64,000 bases of DNA, taken from NCBI GenBank assembly GCA_018266455.1, contig JAFEAJ010000008.1, forward strand, positions 248,001 to 312,000, written 5' to 3'. The notes beneath the pieces are model-generated. The model saw nothing but the letters and a program-made list of their open reading frames with translations. It did not search any database and had not been told where the DNA came from. This document shows positions 26,424 through 35,215 of this stretch, piece after piece. Source of the stretch: Bacteroidota bacterium (lineage in GTDB: Bacteria; Bacteroidota; Bacteroidia; Chitinophagales; Chitinophagaceae). Numbering within the stretch: the first letter of the stretch is position 1; each line of letters opens with the position of its first letter. A program made the position numbers and the translations under genes.

Positions 26424-28238
26424 ATGGATAAATTTATTGTTTCTGCCAGGAAATACAGGCCACAAAATTTTTCAACAGTTGTTGGCCAGCCGCACATCAC
26501 CACTACTTTAAAAAATGCAATCAAAAACAACCAGCTTGCACATGCATTTTTATTTTGCGGGCCAAGAGGGGTTGGTAAAACTACCTGCGCCAGGATACTG
26601 GCTAAAACCATCAATTGCGAAAACAGGGGGGCAGACGCAGAGGCATGTAACAAATGCACCAGTTGTATTTCTTTCAATGAAGGCACTTCACTGAACATAC
26701 ATGAACTGGACGCTGCCAGCAATAATTCTGTGGATGATATCAGGACATTGGTGGAGCAGGTGCGTTTTGCGCCACAGGCCGGAAAATATAAAGTCTATAT
26801 CATTGATGAGGTGCACATGCTCACTGCTGCGGCATTCAATGCTTTTTTGAAAACATTGGAAGAGCCCCCGCCTTATGCCATTTTTATTTTGGCCACAACA
26901 GAAAAACATAAAATCCTTCCCACCATTTTAAGCCGCTGCCAGATTTTTGATTTCAAAAGAATCACAGTTAATGATACGGTTGAGCATCTACGTGAAATTT
27001 GTGATAAAGAAGAAATAAAAGCCGACAAGGCAGCGCTGCAGGTCATTGCCCAAAGAAGCGAAGGCTGCATGCGCGATGCGCTGAGCATTTTAGACAAAAT
27101 TGCCAGTTTCACCAATAATGAAATCAGCTATCAGGATACGTTGGAGCACCTGAATATTTTAGATGCAGATTATTATTTCAGGTTAATGGAAGCCATGCAG
27201 CAACAAAATCTTGCCGGGGCTTTGTTGCTGTTCGATGACATCAATAAAAAGGGGTTTGAAGGAGATATGGTGCTGAACGGATTTGCTGAGTTCATCAGGA
27301 ATTTGCTGGTGTGCAAAGATGAAAAGGTGGCACTTTTGCTGGAAGCTGTGGAAAATTTTAAAGAACGGTATGTTGATGCCGCCAAAAAAATAAGCGCTTC
27401 TTATTTGATCAGTGCATTGAACCTGTTGAATGAAACAGAAATCAATTATAAAGCGGCGAGGAACAAAAGGCTTCATGTTGAGCTGGCCTTAATAAAGTTG
27501 TGCTACCTGCAACAGGCTATTGAGATCAGTGCGAACAGCGAAGGCATCAGTAAAAAAAAATCAACTGAAGCCTCAAAACCGGTTGCATTCAGGAGCATTG
27601 TGCCAGTGGAGGCCCAGAGAAAAAAAGAAAAACAGGAAATTGCCGATAAACCCGGAACAGTCATTGACGGCCACCGCGCAAAACTGTTAATCGAAACAAG
27701 TAGTAGCGAAGAACAAATTTTGGTACAGGAAGCAACCAAAGACTATGCCCAACCTGTACAACAGGCTGTGAAAACCACTCCTGTAGCAACGCTTGGCGCT
27801 TTATCGAAACTACGAAAAGAAGTTGCGGGAAGACAGCAATCGGTTGTTGAAGAGAAAACTGAAAAATTGGATGATGCCATTTTGAAAAAAGCTTGGATGG
27901 AATATGCGCAGCAGTTGCGCATGCGCAAAAACCCGGCAGTACAAAGCTTTGAATTGGCTGTGCTGAGAATTATTGATGACCATTCTTTTGAAGCTATGGC
28001 TAATAATAACCTTGAACAAAAGTTTATTGAACAGGAAAAAAGGGATGTATCTGCCTTTCTTCAAAAATTCTTCAATAACAGGTCTGTTACTTTTAATGTA
28101 ACTGTCAATGAAAACAAAACAATCCGTGAACTTGTGGGCCTGCCGCTTAATAAAAAAGAGCAATACCTGAAAATTATAGCACATTATCCATTGGTAAAGG
28201 AATTAAAAGACAGGCTGAGGCTGGAACTGGATTATTGA
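26424..28238 (+). CDS. dnaX: DNA polymerase III subunits gamma and tau
   Basis: A 604-residue clamp-loader ATPase. The N-terminal AAA+ module shows KYRPQNFSTVVGQPHI, Walker A GPRGVGKTTCA (near residue 47), a zinc site with the cysteines of CENRG and CNKCTSC, Walker B YIIDEVHML and the sensor TTEKHKILPTILSRCQ. Residues beyond about 370 form a charged tau-like tail that binds polymerase or helicase. I see no obvious slippery A-run that would make a separate gamma product. It is transcribed alone and converges with trmD. Confidence 0.95.
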   Translation: MDKFIVSARKYRPQNFSTVVGQPHITTTLKNAIKNNQLAHAFLFCGPRGVGKTTCARILAKTINCENRGADAEACNKCTSCISFNEGTSLNIHELDAASNNSVDDIRTLVEQVRFAPQAGKYKVYIIDEVHMLTAAAFNAFLKTLEEPPPYAIFILATTEKHKILPTILSRCQIFDFKRITVNDTVEHLREICDKEEIKADKAALQVIAQRSEGCMRDALSILDKIASFTNNEISYQDTLEHLNILDADYYFRLMEAMQQQNLAGALLLFDDINKKGFEGDMVLNGFAEFIRNLLVCKDEKVALLLEAVENFKERYVDAAKKISASYLISALNLLNETEINYKAARNKRLHVELALIKLCYLQQAIEISANSEGISKKKSTEASKPVAFRSIVPVEAQRKKEKQEIADKPGTVIDGHRAKLLIETSSSEEQILVQEATKDYAQPVQQAVKTTPVATLGALSKLRKEVAGRQQSVVEEKTEKLDDAILKKAWMEYAQQLRMRKNPAVQSFELAVLRIIDDHSFEAMANNNLEQKFIEQEKRDVSAFLQKFFNNRSVTFNVTVNENKTIRELVGLPLNKKEQYLKIIAHYPLVKELKDRLRLELDY

Positions 28239-28391
28239 TGCTCCCGGGCCATTGATTAGCCTGCAATTTCCTGCTTTCGCAACGGGCGGAGGCGTGGCCT
28301 GCATGGTTTAGCCTCTTTATGCAATTAATTTTGCGTTAAAACCTCTACTTAGTTCTGGTCAAGCAATAAAACGAAATCGCAAACTGCAATT

Positions 28392-29069
28392 TCATCCGTC
28401 CAGCAAATCCGGCCTCCTTGCCTTTGTGCGCAACCATGATTGTTCCTGTCTCCATTCATCTACTTTTTTGGGATCGCCGCTTAGTAATATTTCAGGCACT
28501 CTCATACTCCTGAAATCGGCCGGCCTGGTATAAACCGGAGGCGCTAATAAACTATCCTGAAAAGAATCGAAAAGTGCAGATGTTTCATCATTCAGTACCC
28601 CAGGTAACAGCCTACCGATGGCATCAACCAAAACAGCCGCAGGCAGCTCACCGCCACTGAGCACATAATCGCCAATAGAAATTTCCATGGTAATAAAATT
28701 TTGCCTGATGCGCTCATCAATGCCTTTGTAATGGCCACAAAGGATCAATAAATTTTTTTTCAGCGAAAGCCGGTTGGCCGTCTTTTGGTTGAACGGGCAG
28801 CCATCGGGTGTCATATAGATGATCTCATCAAATTGGCTTTCTCTGGAAAGAAATTCGATAGCATTCGCCAGGGGCTCGCACATCATCACCATCCCTGCGC
28901 CCCCGCCATACTGGTAATCGTCCACCTGCCCATGTTCATTTACAGCCCAGTTGCGGAGATTGTGCACATTCACTTCAAGCAGTTTTTTTTCTTTGGCCCT
29001 TTTTAAAATAGAATGCGCAAAGGGGCTTTCAAGCAATTCAGGCTGAACAGTGAGAATGTCGATTTTCAT
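28392..29069 (-). CDS. trmD: tRNA (guanine37-N1)-methyltransferase
   Basis: A 225-residue SPOUT methyltransferase that methylates G37 of tRNAs with S-adenosylmethionine and so limits frameshifting. The start MKIDILTVQPELLESPF is canonical; GGGAGMVMMCEPLANAIE, LILCGHYKGIDERIRQNFI and ISIGDYVLSGGELPAAVLVDA are the knot and cofactor motifs; the end RPDLLD is typical. rpsP, rimM and rplS, its partners in many bacteria, are not adjacent. It is a single gene with its promoter box directly at the start. Confidence 0.96.
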   Translation of the reverse strand: MKIDILTVQPELLESPFAHSILKRAKEKKLLEVNVHNLRNWAVNEHGQVDDYQYGGGAGMVMMCEPLANAIEFLSRESQFDEIIYMTPDGCPFNQKTANRLSLKKNLLILCGHYKGIDERIRQNFITMEISIGDYVLSGGELPAAVLVDAIGRLLPGVLNDETSALFDSFQDSLLAPPVYTRPADFRSMRVPEILLSGDPKKVDEWRQEQSWLRTKARRPDLLDG

Positions 29070-29073
29070 ATAG

Positions 29074-29081
29074 CAAAGCTA
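29074..29081 (-). promoter_or_regulatory. -7 box immediately before trmD
   Basis: TAGCTTTG on the minus strand (29081-29074) fits TAnnTTTG with four bases between it and the trmD ATG. The conserved N-terminus of TrmD does not allow a later start, so the mRNA should be leaderless or nearly so. Confidence 0.45.
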
Positions 29082-29147
29082 ATGGTGAACGGCCAATCGC
29101 CAATAGTGAATGGCCCTTTCATTAACTTTAACGCCAAACAGCAGTAA

Positions 29148-30077
29148 ATGGCAACCGTATTAATAACAGGCGGAACAGGCTTGATCGGAACAGCGCTGAC
29201 AAAGTTGTTGCTCCAAAAAAATTATGAAGTCGCCATCCTTACCCGGTCTTTGGGTGTTGGGCATCAGGCATCAGATATTAAAATTCGTTATGCCCTGTGG
29301 AGCCCCGAAAATCAGACAATTGATAGGAATGCATTGCAGGAGGCCGATTACATTGTTCATCTAGCCGGAGCAGGAGTGGCTGATAAACGGTGGACGGCTA
29401 AAAGAAAAAAAGAAATCATAGAAAGCAGGGCAAAAAGCAGTGAACTGATCATAAAATCATTAAAAGAAATTCCCAACAAAGTAAAAGCAGTGGTCAGCGC
29501 ATCTGCAATTGGGTGGTACGGGGCGGATGGCCCTTCAAAAAAAAAATTTACAGAAACAGATAAAAGCTGTAACGATTTTTTTTGCAAAACCTGCAGGCTA
29601 TGGGAAGAAAGTATTGATCCGGTAACGGAAATGAACATACGCTTAGTGAAAATACGGGCGGGGATTGTATTGAGCAGGGAAGGTGGTGCGCTAAAAGAGC
29701 TTATGAAACCCTTAAGATCAGGCATAGCTGCCATCCTGGGAAGCGGCAAACAAGTGGTAAGCTGGGTGCATATTGATGATGCTTGCAGGATGTTTGCTGA
29801 AGCAATTGAAAATGACAAGTTGCATGGCATATATAATGCAGTTGCCCCCAAACCTGTATGCAATAAAGATTTGGTACTTGCACTGGCAAAAAAAATGAGG
29901 AGGAAATTCTATATCCCTGTTTATGTGCCTTCGCTTGCCTTAAAGTTAATGCTTGGAGAAATGAGCATGGAAGTATTAAAAAGCGCTACGGTGAGCGCTG
30001 GCAAAATCTGCTCAACAGGTTTCCAGTTCCTATACCCCAGCATAGAAAGCGCACTTAATGAACTGGTGAATAATTAA
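29148..30077 (+). CDS. TIGR01777-family NAD(P)-dependent epimerase (YfcH-like)
   Basis: A 309-residue extended short-chain dehydrogenase fold. The nucleotide loop ITGGTGLIGTALTKLL is at residues 5-20, VHLAGAGVADKRW is the second conserved block, and SASAIGWYG provides the active-site region. RIRLVKIRAGIVLSREGGAL and SWVHIDDACRMF are typical of TIGR01777 proteins (YfcH/SulA). The reaction is not known for most members. It is divergent from trmD with 78 bases between the starts, where a -7-like TAACTTTA (29123-29130) lies. Confidence 0.85.
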   Translation: MATVLITGGTGLIGTALTKLLLQKNYEVAILTRSLGVGHQASDIKIRYALWSPENQTIDRNALQEADYIVHLAGAGVADKRWTAKRKKEIIESRAKSSELIIKSLKEIPNKVKAVVSASAIGWYGADGPSKKKFTETDKSCNDFFCKTCRLWEESIDPVTEMNIRLVKIRAGIVLSREGGALKELMKPLRSGIAAILGSGKQVVSWVHIDDACRMFAEAIENDKLHGIYNAVAPKPVCNKDLVLALAKKMRRKFYIPVYVPSLALKLMLGEMSMEVLKSATVSAGKICSTGFQFLYPSIESALNELVNN

Positions 30078-30268
30078 ACATCGCGCTTTCGAAATTTGGT
30101 TACTGCAAAACCTGGTATCTTTCTTTTCACAAAGCCTTCACTTTGCCGGGCAAGCTGCTTTTTATTTTTACATTACTTTTGAAGCCGGCAAAGCAAACAA
30201 TTATTGATAAAAGCGGCCCTGATAAAAAAACTCAAGGCATTGCTGCAAACCGCCCACCGCAATCATAA

Positions 30269-31360
30269 ATGAAAATCCTGGACTGGTATATTATCAGAAA
30301 ATTTCTTGCCACATTTATCTTTACCCTTCTGCTCATCACCGTAATTGCAGTAGTGATCGATACCAGTGAAAAGGCTGATGATTTTGTAAAATCGGGACTG
30401 GGCACCAAACAAATAATCATGGCATATTATATCGGTTTTATACCGTTTATTATGTCTATGATTTTCCCTTTCGTATCTTTTATTTCGGTTATTTACTTTA
30501 CCTCAAAAATGGCAGGCCAGTCAGAATTCGTAGCGATCATGACTGGCGGCGTGCGCTATAACCGCATGTTAAGGCCGTATGTGATCGCTGCTGCTTTTTT
30601 AAGCATCGTTTTCTGGATGGCAAGCCAGACAGGGGTGCCAAAGGCAAATGTGATACGGACAGATTTTCAAGCCAACTATGTAGACAAAAACAGCTCTTAC
30701 ACACCCGACCCAACCAAAGGCAACAGCTACTACCTGCGCGTTGATTCGCTCACTTATGTAGGTATGCGGTATTTTGATACAACCAGCAAATCTGCCGGCA
30801 ATTTTTTCTTGGAAAAAATAAAAAACGACCAGGAATATTATAACCTGCGAGCTGACAGGATCAGATGGGACACAGCAAAAAAAATGTGGAAAGCAGACAA
30901 TGCTATTGAACGAAAAATAAACGGCCTTCATGAAGCTGTCAGAAAAGTAAATGATACTTTGTTGAACCTTAACATAAAACCTTCGGAACTAAAAAGGGAT
31001 GAATACCTTAAAGACAAGCTTACTACTGCACAGCTCAAACAGTTCATTCACATGCAGCAGGTGCGGGGCGTAGAAGGCCTGAACATTTATAAAGTAGAGC
31101 TGTATCACCGGGATGCCACCCCTTTTTCTGTTATTATACTCACCCTTATCGGGGCAATTATTGCTTCGCGAAAAATCCGCGGTGGCAGTGGCTTTCATCT
31201 GGCATTAGGTATTATAATGGCATTTAGTTTTGTGGTGATGGATAAATTTGCAGTAACCTTTGCCACAAAAGGGCATTTATCCCCTGTTCTTGCCGCCTGG
31301 ATGCCAAATATCATTTTTGCGGGTGTGGTGCTATGGTTATACAGAAGGACGCCGAAATAA
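30269..31360 (+). CDS. LptF/LptG-family lipopolysaccharide export permease
   Basis: A 363-residue inner-membrane permease. Hydrophobic segments are visible near residues 8-32 (FLATFIFTLLLITVIAVVI), 50-75, 97-120 and three at the C-terminus (IILTLIGAIIASRK, LALGIIMAFSFVVMDKFAV, AAWMPNIIFAGVVLWLYRR). A soluble periplasmic domain of about 150 residues lies between the two membrane blocks. This is the LptF/LptG layout, moving lipopolysaccharide from the inner membrane to the Lpt bridge with the LptB ATPase. I cannot tell LptF from LptG. Confidence 0.88.
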   Translation: MKILDWYIIRKFLATFIFTLLLITVIAVVIDTSEKADDFVKSGLGTKQIIMAYYIGFIPFIMSMIFPFVSFISVIYFTSKMAGQSEFVAIMTGGVRYNRMLRPYVIAAAFLSIVFWMASQTGVPKANVIRTDFQANYVDKNSSYTPDPTKGNSYYLRVDSLTYVGMRYFDTTSKSAGNFFLEKIKNDQEYYNLRADRIRWDTAKKMWKADNAIERKINGLHEAVRKVNDTLLNLNIKPSELKRDEYLKDKLTTAQLKQFIHMQQVRGVEGLNIYKVELYHRDATPFSVIILTLIGAIIASRKIRGGSGFHLALGIIMAFSFVVMDKFAVTFATKGHLSPVLAAWMPNIIFAGVVLWLYRRTPK

Positions 31361-31422
31361 CAATTTTAATCAATCGTTCGTGAGCACCACATTTTAAGAG
31401 CATAAAGTTTTAGCACAAATCA

Positions 31423-31454
31423 TTTGCTGCACAAGCTTTCATGCCATAACTTTA
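31423..31454 (+). promoter_or_regulatory. Candidate promoter of citrate synthase
   Basis: TTTG (31423-31426), a 20-base spacer and TAACTTTA (31447-31454), a one-base variant of TAnnTTTG. The start codon follows 48 bases later. Confidence 0.4.
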
Positions 31455-31502
31455 GCGGCTAAAGCAACCCCCTTATCGCTTCATTTCAAAAATTGCTTCG
31501 TC

Positions 31503-32828
31503 ATGGGAATTATTAAAGATCGTTTTAAAGCAAAGTCAGATTTAGTTAGCAATGAAATAAAAGACCTGCTCAAAGAGCATGGTGGCAAAAAAATAGGAGA
31601 AGTTACACTTTCACAAATCTATCAGGGAATGCGGGGAATGACTGGGCTGGTAAGCGAAACTTCGCTGCTGGACTCGCATGAGGGCATACGTTTTCGTGGT
31701 TATTCCATTCCAGAACTCCAACAAAAACTCCCTAAAGCACAGGATGGTTCTGAACCTTTGCCCGAGGGCCTTTTTTATCTGATGCTCGTAGGAGAACTTC
31801 CTTCAGATGATGATGTCCATCACGTTACCTCGGTGCTTCAGCGCCGCAGCCATGTCCCTACCCATGTTTTTAATACCATTGAGGCATTGCCGCTAAGCTC
31901 GCACCCCATGACGCAGTTTGTTACCGGAATCATGGCGCTGCAAACTGAAAGCCAGTTCGCAAAAAAATATGCTGCCGGAATGAGCAAGAAAGACTACTGG
32001 GAGGCCGCGTTTGATGATGCCATGGATTTAATTGCCAGGTTGCCACGAATTGCTGCATATATCTATCAGCGGAAATATAAATTTGGGAACCACGTTCAAC
32101 CCAACGGGTTATTAGACTGGGCGGGCAATTTTGCACACATGCTCGGTTTTGAAGACGAGAGCTTTAAAGAACTGATGAGGCTTTACATGACCATTCATGC
32201 TGATCATGAAGGCGGCAATGTGAGTGCGCACACTACGCATCTTGTAGGTTCGGCCCTGGCTGATCCTTACCTTAGTTTTGCTGCAGGCATGAACGGGCTG
32301 GCCGGTCCTTTGCATGGATTGGCTAACCAGGAAGTCATCAGGTGGATTTTTGATATGCAGAAAGAACTTAAAACCGACCTGCCTACAAAATCCCAGATTG
32401 AAGAATATGTAAAGAAAACTTTAAGCGAAGGGAAAGTTGTGCCCGGGTATGGGCATGCTGTGCTCCGCATAACTGACCCGCGCTTTACTGCACAAATGGA
32501 ATTTGGCAAAAAGCACATGGCCGATGACCCATTAGTTCAAACAGTTTGGAATATTTATGAAACGGTGCCCCCCATCCTGCAATCGCTGGGAAAAATAAAA
32601 AACCCCTGGCCCAATGTAGATGCGCACAGTGGGGCATTGCTGGTTCATTACGGCCTTGTGGAATACGAATTCTATACCGTTTTATTTGGTGTTAGCCGGG
32701 CCCTCGGAGTACTGGCAAGCCTTTGCTGGGACAGGGCACTGGGGTTTCCCCTTGAAAGGCCAAAATCTGTTACTACTGAATTGGTCCAGCTTTGGCTCGC
32801 AGGAAAGCACGAAATCTGGGGCGAATAA
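31503..32828 (+). CDS. gltA: Citrate synthase, mitochondrial-like type
   Basis: A 441-residue enzyme that condenses oxaloacetate and acetyl-CoA at the entry of the TCA cycle. Active-site parts are MTIHADHEGGNVSAHTTHLV (first His), GPLHGLANQEVIRW (second His), VPGYGHAVLRITDPR and the C-terminal Asp/Arg region around DAHSGALLVHYGL. The long N-terminus and the HADHEGGN sequence resemble mitochondrial citrate synthase rather than the hexameric E. coli type, so NADH inhibition of the E. coli kind is not expected. Confidence 0.95.
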   Translation: MGIIKDRFKAKSDLVSNEIKDLLKEHGGKKIGEVTLSQIYQGMRGMTGLVSETSLLDSHEGIRFRGYSIPELQQKLPKAQDGSEPLPEGLFYLMLVGELPSDDDVHHVTSVLQRRSHVPTHVFNTIEALPLSSHPMTQFVTGIMALQTESQFAKKYAAGMSKKDYWEAAFDDAMDLIARLPRIAAYIYQRKYKFGNHVQPNGLLDWAGNFAHMLGFEDESFKELMRLYMTIHADHEGGNVSAHTTHLVGSALADPYLSFAAGMNGLAGPLHGLANQEVIRWIFDMQKELKTDLPTKSQIEEYVKKTLSEGKVVPGYGHAVLRITDPRFTAQMEFGKKHMADDPLVQTVWNIYETVPPILQSLGKIKNPWPNVDAHSGALLVHYGLVEYEFYTVLFGVSRALGVLASLCWDRALGFPLERPKSVTTELVQLWLAGKHEIWGE

Positions 32829-32907
32829 AAAATGCTCCTTCAAAGCTGCTTCTGTTGCATTCGTCTTATTTCCTAACGCTCATGCATATCTTAAGGTTTG
32901 AGTTCGG

Positions 32908-34188
32908 TCATTCCAAAATCTTTTCCATCTGCATACTTCTTGATCCTTTAATTAATATGTGAGCGTTTGTAGGTTTTTCTTCCGAGAACCAGTTTTTAGC
33001 TTCGGATGATGTGCTAAAGTTCAAATAGGGGTTTTTCGTTTTCAAGAAATTCTCTCCCACCAAAACCACCCTTTCCCATTGATGTTTATTTATCAGGTCC
33101 ATAAGCATTTCGTGTTCTTCAAAACTTTTTTCACCCAATTCTGCCATTGAACCAAGCATCAGGATTTTTTTGTCGGCTTTAAGTTTTGCAAAATTTTCTA
33201 TAGCAGCCCTCATGCTGCTGGGGTTGGCATTGTACGCATCCAGAATGATCTTGTTTGTGCCTTTTTCTATTAGCTGGGAACGGTTGTTCGAAGGAGCATA
33301 ATTTTCAATTGCCTGCTTTATTTTATCATCATCCACTTTAAAGTATTTCCCAACAGCCACGGCACACAAAATGTTGGGCAGGTTATAGTCACCAACCAGT
33401 TGGCTGGATATTTTGTCAATTAGGGCCCCTTTTGTCATTTTAGCTTCCAGGAAAGGTTCGCTTCGGCTGGCTATCCCGGTAATGTCCGCATCGTGTGTGC
33501 CGTAGCGGATGATCTCTGGTATTCCTTTGCTCATAATGCGCAAATAATCATAATCCCACATAACAAATGCAGCACCATTATTCCCACGAAGAAAATCAAA
33601 TAGCTCGCCCTTCCCTTTTTTTACTCCTTCTACGCCGCCAAAACCTTCAAGATGCGCTTTTCCGGCATTGGTAATAATGCCATGAGTGGGCAATACATAT
33701 TTACAATAACCTTCAATTTCTTTTAAATGGTTTGCGCCCATTTCAACAACGGCTGCCTGGGCATCATTTTTTATTTTCAGGAGAGTTAATGGTATGCCTA
33801 TATGATTATTGAGGTTGCCCCCGGTCGTATACGTTTTGTAAGTTGTAGCAAGCACTGCATGGATCAGTTCTTTGGTTGTGGTTTTGCCATTGCTGCCCGT
33901 AATGGCCAGAAACGGGATTTTGAATTTCATGCGATGATGCTTTGCCAACTGCTGCAAAACATTAAGCGCGTCATCAACCAAAATGATTTTTTCGGAAATG
34001 GCTGCTGTTTGCTCATCGGCTATAGCCCATGCAGCGCCTTTTTCAAAAGCCTGTTCCACAAAAGCATTCCCGTTAAACTTATTCCCTTTAAGAGCAAAAA
34101 AAATATCGCCCTGTTTAAGTTGCCTGGTATCGGTTTGTATTGAAGGATAATCCTGATATATTTTATACAATTCTTCTATAGATATCAT
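32908..34188 (-). CDS. murF: UDP-N-acetylmuramoyl-tripeptide-D-alanyl-D-alanine ligase
   Basis: A 426-residue Mur ligase that adds D-Ala-D-Ala to the muramoyl tripeptide, the last cytoplasmic step in the peptidoglycan stem. SIQTDTRQLKQGDIFFALKG is the UDP-binding start, TGSNGKTTTKEL (97-108) the ATP loop, VEMGANHLKEIEGY and DAYNANPSSMRAAIENF the catalytic and C-terminal domain blocks. I use the ATG at 34188; the extension to 34236 lies upstream of the promoter box. It stands alone and not in a dcw cluster. Confidence 0.95.
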   Translation of the reverse strand: MISIEELYKIYQDYPSIQTDTRQLKQGDIFFALKGNKFNGNAFVEQAFEKGAAWAIADEQTAAISEKIILVDDALNVLQQLAKHHRMKFKIPFLAITGSNGKTTTKELIHAVLATTYKTYTTGGNLNNHIGIPLTLLKIKNDAQAAVVEMGANHLKEIEGYCKYVLPTHGIITNAGKAHLEGFGGVEGVKKGKGELFDFLRGNNGAAFVMWDYDYLRIMSKGIPEIIRYGTHDADITGIASRSEPFLEAKMTKGALIDKISSQLVGDYNLPNILCAVAVGKYFKVDDDKIKQAIENYAPSNNRSQLIEKGTNKIILDAYNANPSSMRAAIENFAKLKADKKILMLGSMAELGEKSFEEHEMLMDLINKHQWERVVLVGENFLKTKNPYLNFSTSSEAKNWFSEEKPTNAHILIKGSRSMQMEKILE

Positions 34189-34689
34189 ATTAACAAACCT
34201 ACGCGAATTAATTGACAAGTTGATGTACAAGGGCAAACATAGGATCTTCTGAAAATCAAATTTTCAATTAACAATAAAAAAAACACACATGATTTCGGGA
34301 AGCCCAAAACAGTCATGAAAGCCAGGTTACTTTACAGCCGCAAAGACACTGCTTAAAAACAATCAACCAGTTTCCAGGCATGAGAGTAGTGAATAGAAAA
34401 CAAGCGGAATCCGGCAAGGCCACGGGTATTTATCTGCAATAAGAATTATGCTAAAGAAATTTTAAATAGCTAAGCAAAAGGATTGAAGGCTTAAAGATTC
34501 TCCTGAATAAAAAAGAAAGTTTTGAGTAGTTGGCCTTCCTGTGAATAAAACGGTCAACCGCTCTTTGTGCCAACAGTTGTTGCCTTCGAACACATGAAGA
34601 ATTAAACTCAAGTCCTTCAACAGGATCTTTGAAATGGCTTTCAAAAAAAATCCCAGATTGAAGGGGCTTAAAAATTTTTGGTTGCTTCG
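34189..34689. other. Gene-free region upstream of murF
   Basis: About 500 bases between the murF start and the stop of the DUF4783 gene. Apart from the murF -7 box at 34194-34201 I see no gene, hairpin with a T-run, or repeat. Confidence 0.5.
34194..34201 (-). promoter_or_regulatory. -7 box immediately before murF
   Basis: TAGGTTTG on the minus strand (34201-34194) fits TAnnTTTG; five bases separate it from the ATG at 34188. It supports that start and implies a leaderless or nearly leaderless mRNA. Confidence 0.45.
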
Positions 34690-35079
34690 CTATGGAGCAG
34701 GCTGGAACCTGATCTCTTCAAGTAATTGCCTGTCGCCTTTCAGTTTCATGAACACCAGGGTATGGTAATCGCCATTTCGCGTTTTCAAAATGCCGATGCA
34801 AAACTCAGAGCCGGCATTCTCGCCTTTGTGTTTTACCTGGAAATTCTCTACCCCATTGTTGATAAAAAAATCGCGGATGATCATTTCAGCCTGTGTTTTA
34901 CTGTACGTATCGCTTTTATCGGGCAGCGTTATATCCACCCTGTTGTCTAAGTAAGCTGATAATTGATTTGCATTTCCTGAACGGATAGCCATGGCCACAT
35001 CATCAATATTAAAGTACGGTTTGAAGGAAATAAGGGATAGCGCAACGAGTGCAACTGCTATACCTATAAACTTTTTCAT
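34690..35079 (-). CDS. Exported DUF4783 protein
   Basis: A 129-residue protein with an N-terminal hydrophobic signal (MKKFIGIAVALVALSLISF), followed by the DUF4783 pattern: IDDVAMAIRSGNANQLSAYL, DNRVDITLPDKSDTYSKTQ, FFINNGVENFQVKHKGE and a final LLEEIRFQPA. The fold looks NTF2-like. Members occur across Bacteroidota and the function is unknown. It is divergent from gpmI with 136 bases between the starts. Confidence 0.85.
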   Translation of the reverse strand: MKKFIGIAVALVALSLISFKPYFNIDDVAMAIRSGNANQLSAYLDNRVDITLPDKSDTYSKTQAEMIIRDFFINNGVENFQVKHKGENAGSEFCIGILKTRNGDYHTLVFMKLKGDRQLLEEIRFQPAP

Positions 35080-35152
35080 ACAAAAAATGGTTTTTCATAA
35101 TAAGGTCTCCCAAAAATATGCCAAAGTAATGCCGGCATGGAAAAATAGGCTA

Positions 35153-35178
35153 TTGCAAGGCAATACTCCGTACCTTTG
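35153..35178 (+). promoter_or_regulatory. Candidate promoter of gpmI
   Basis: TTG (35153-35155), a 15-base spacer and TACCTTTG (35171-35178), an exact TAnnTTTG. The spacer is slightly shorter than usual. The gpmI ATG follows 37 bases later. Confidence 0.45.
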
Positions 35179-35215
35179 CGCCGCGAAATAATTGCTTTAT
35201 TAAACCTCTAAAAGT

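Noticed and set aside
28326..28333. TAATTTTG, an exact -7 box on the plus strand.
   Set aside because: No plus-strand gene follows; the next gene is trmD on the minus strand. It is probably a chance match.
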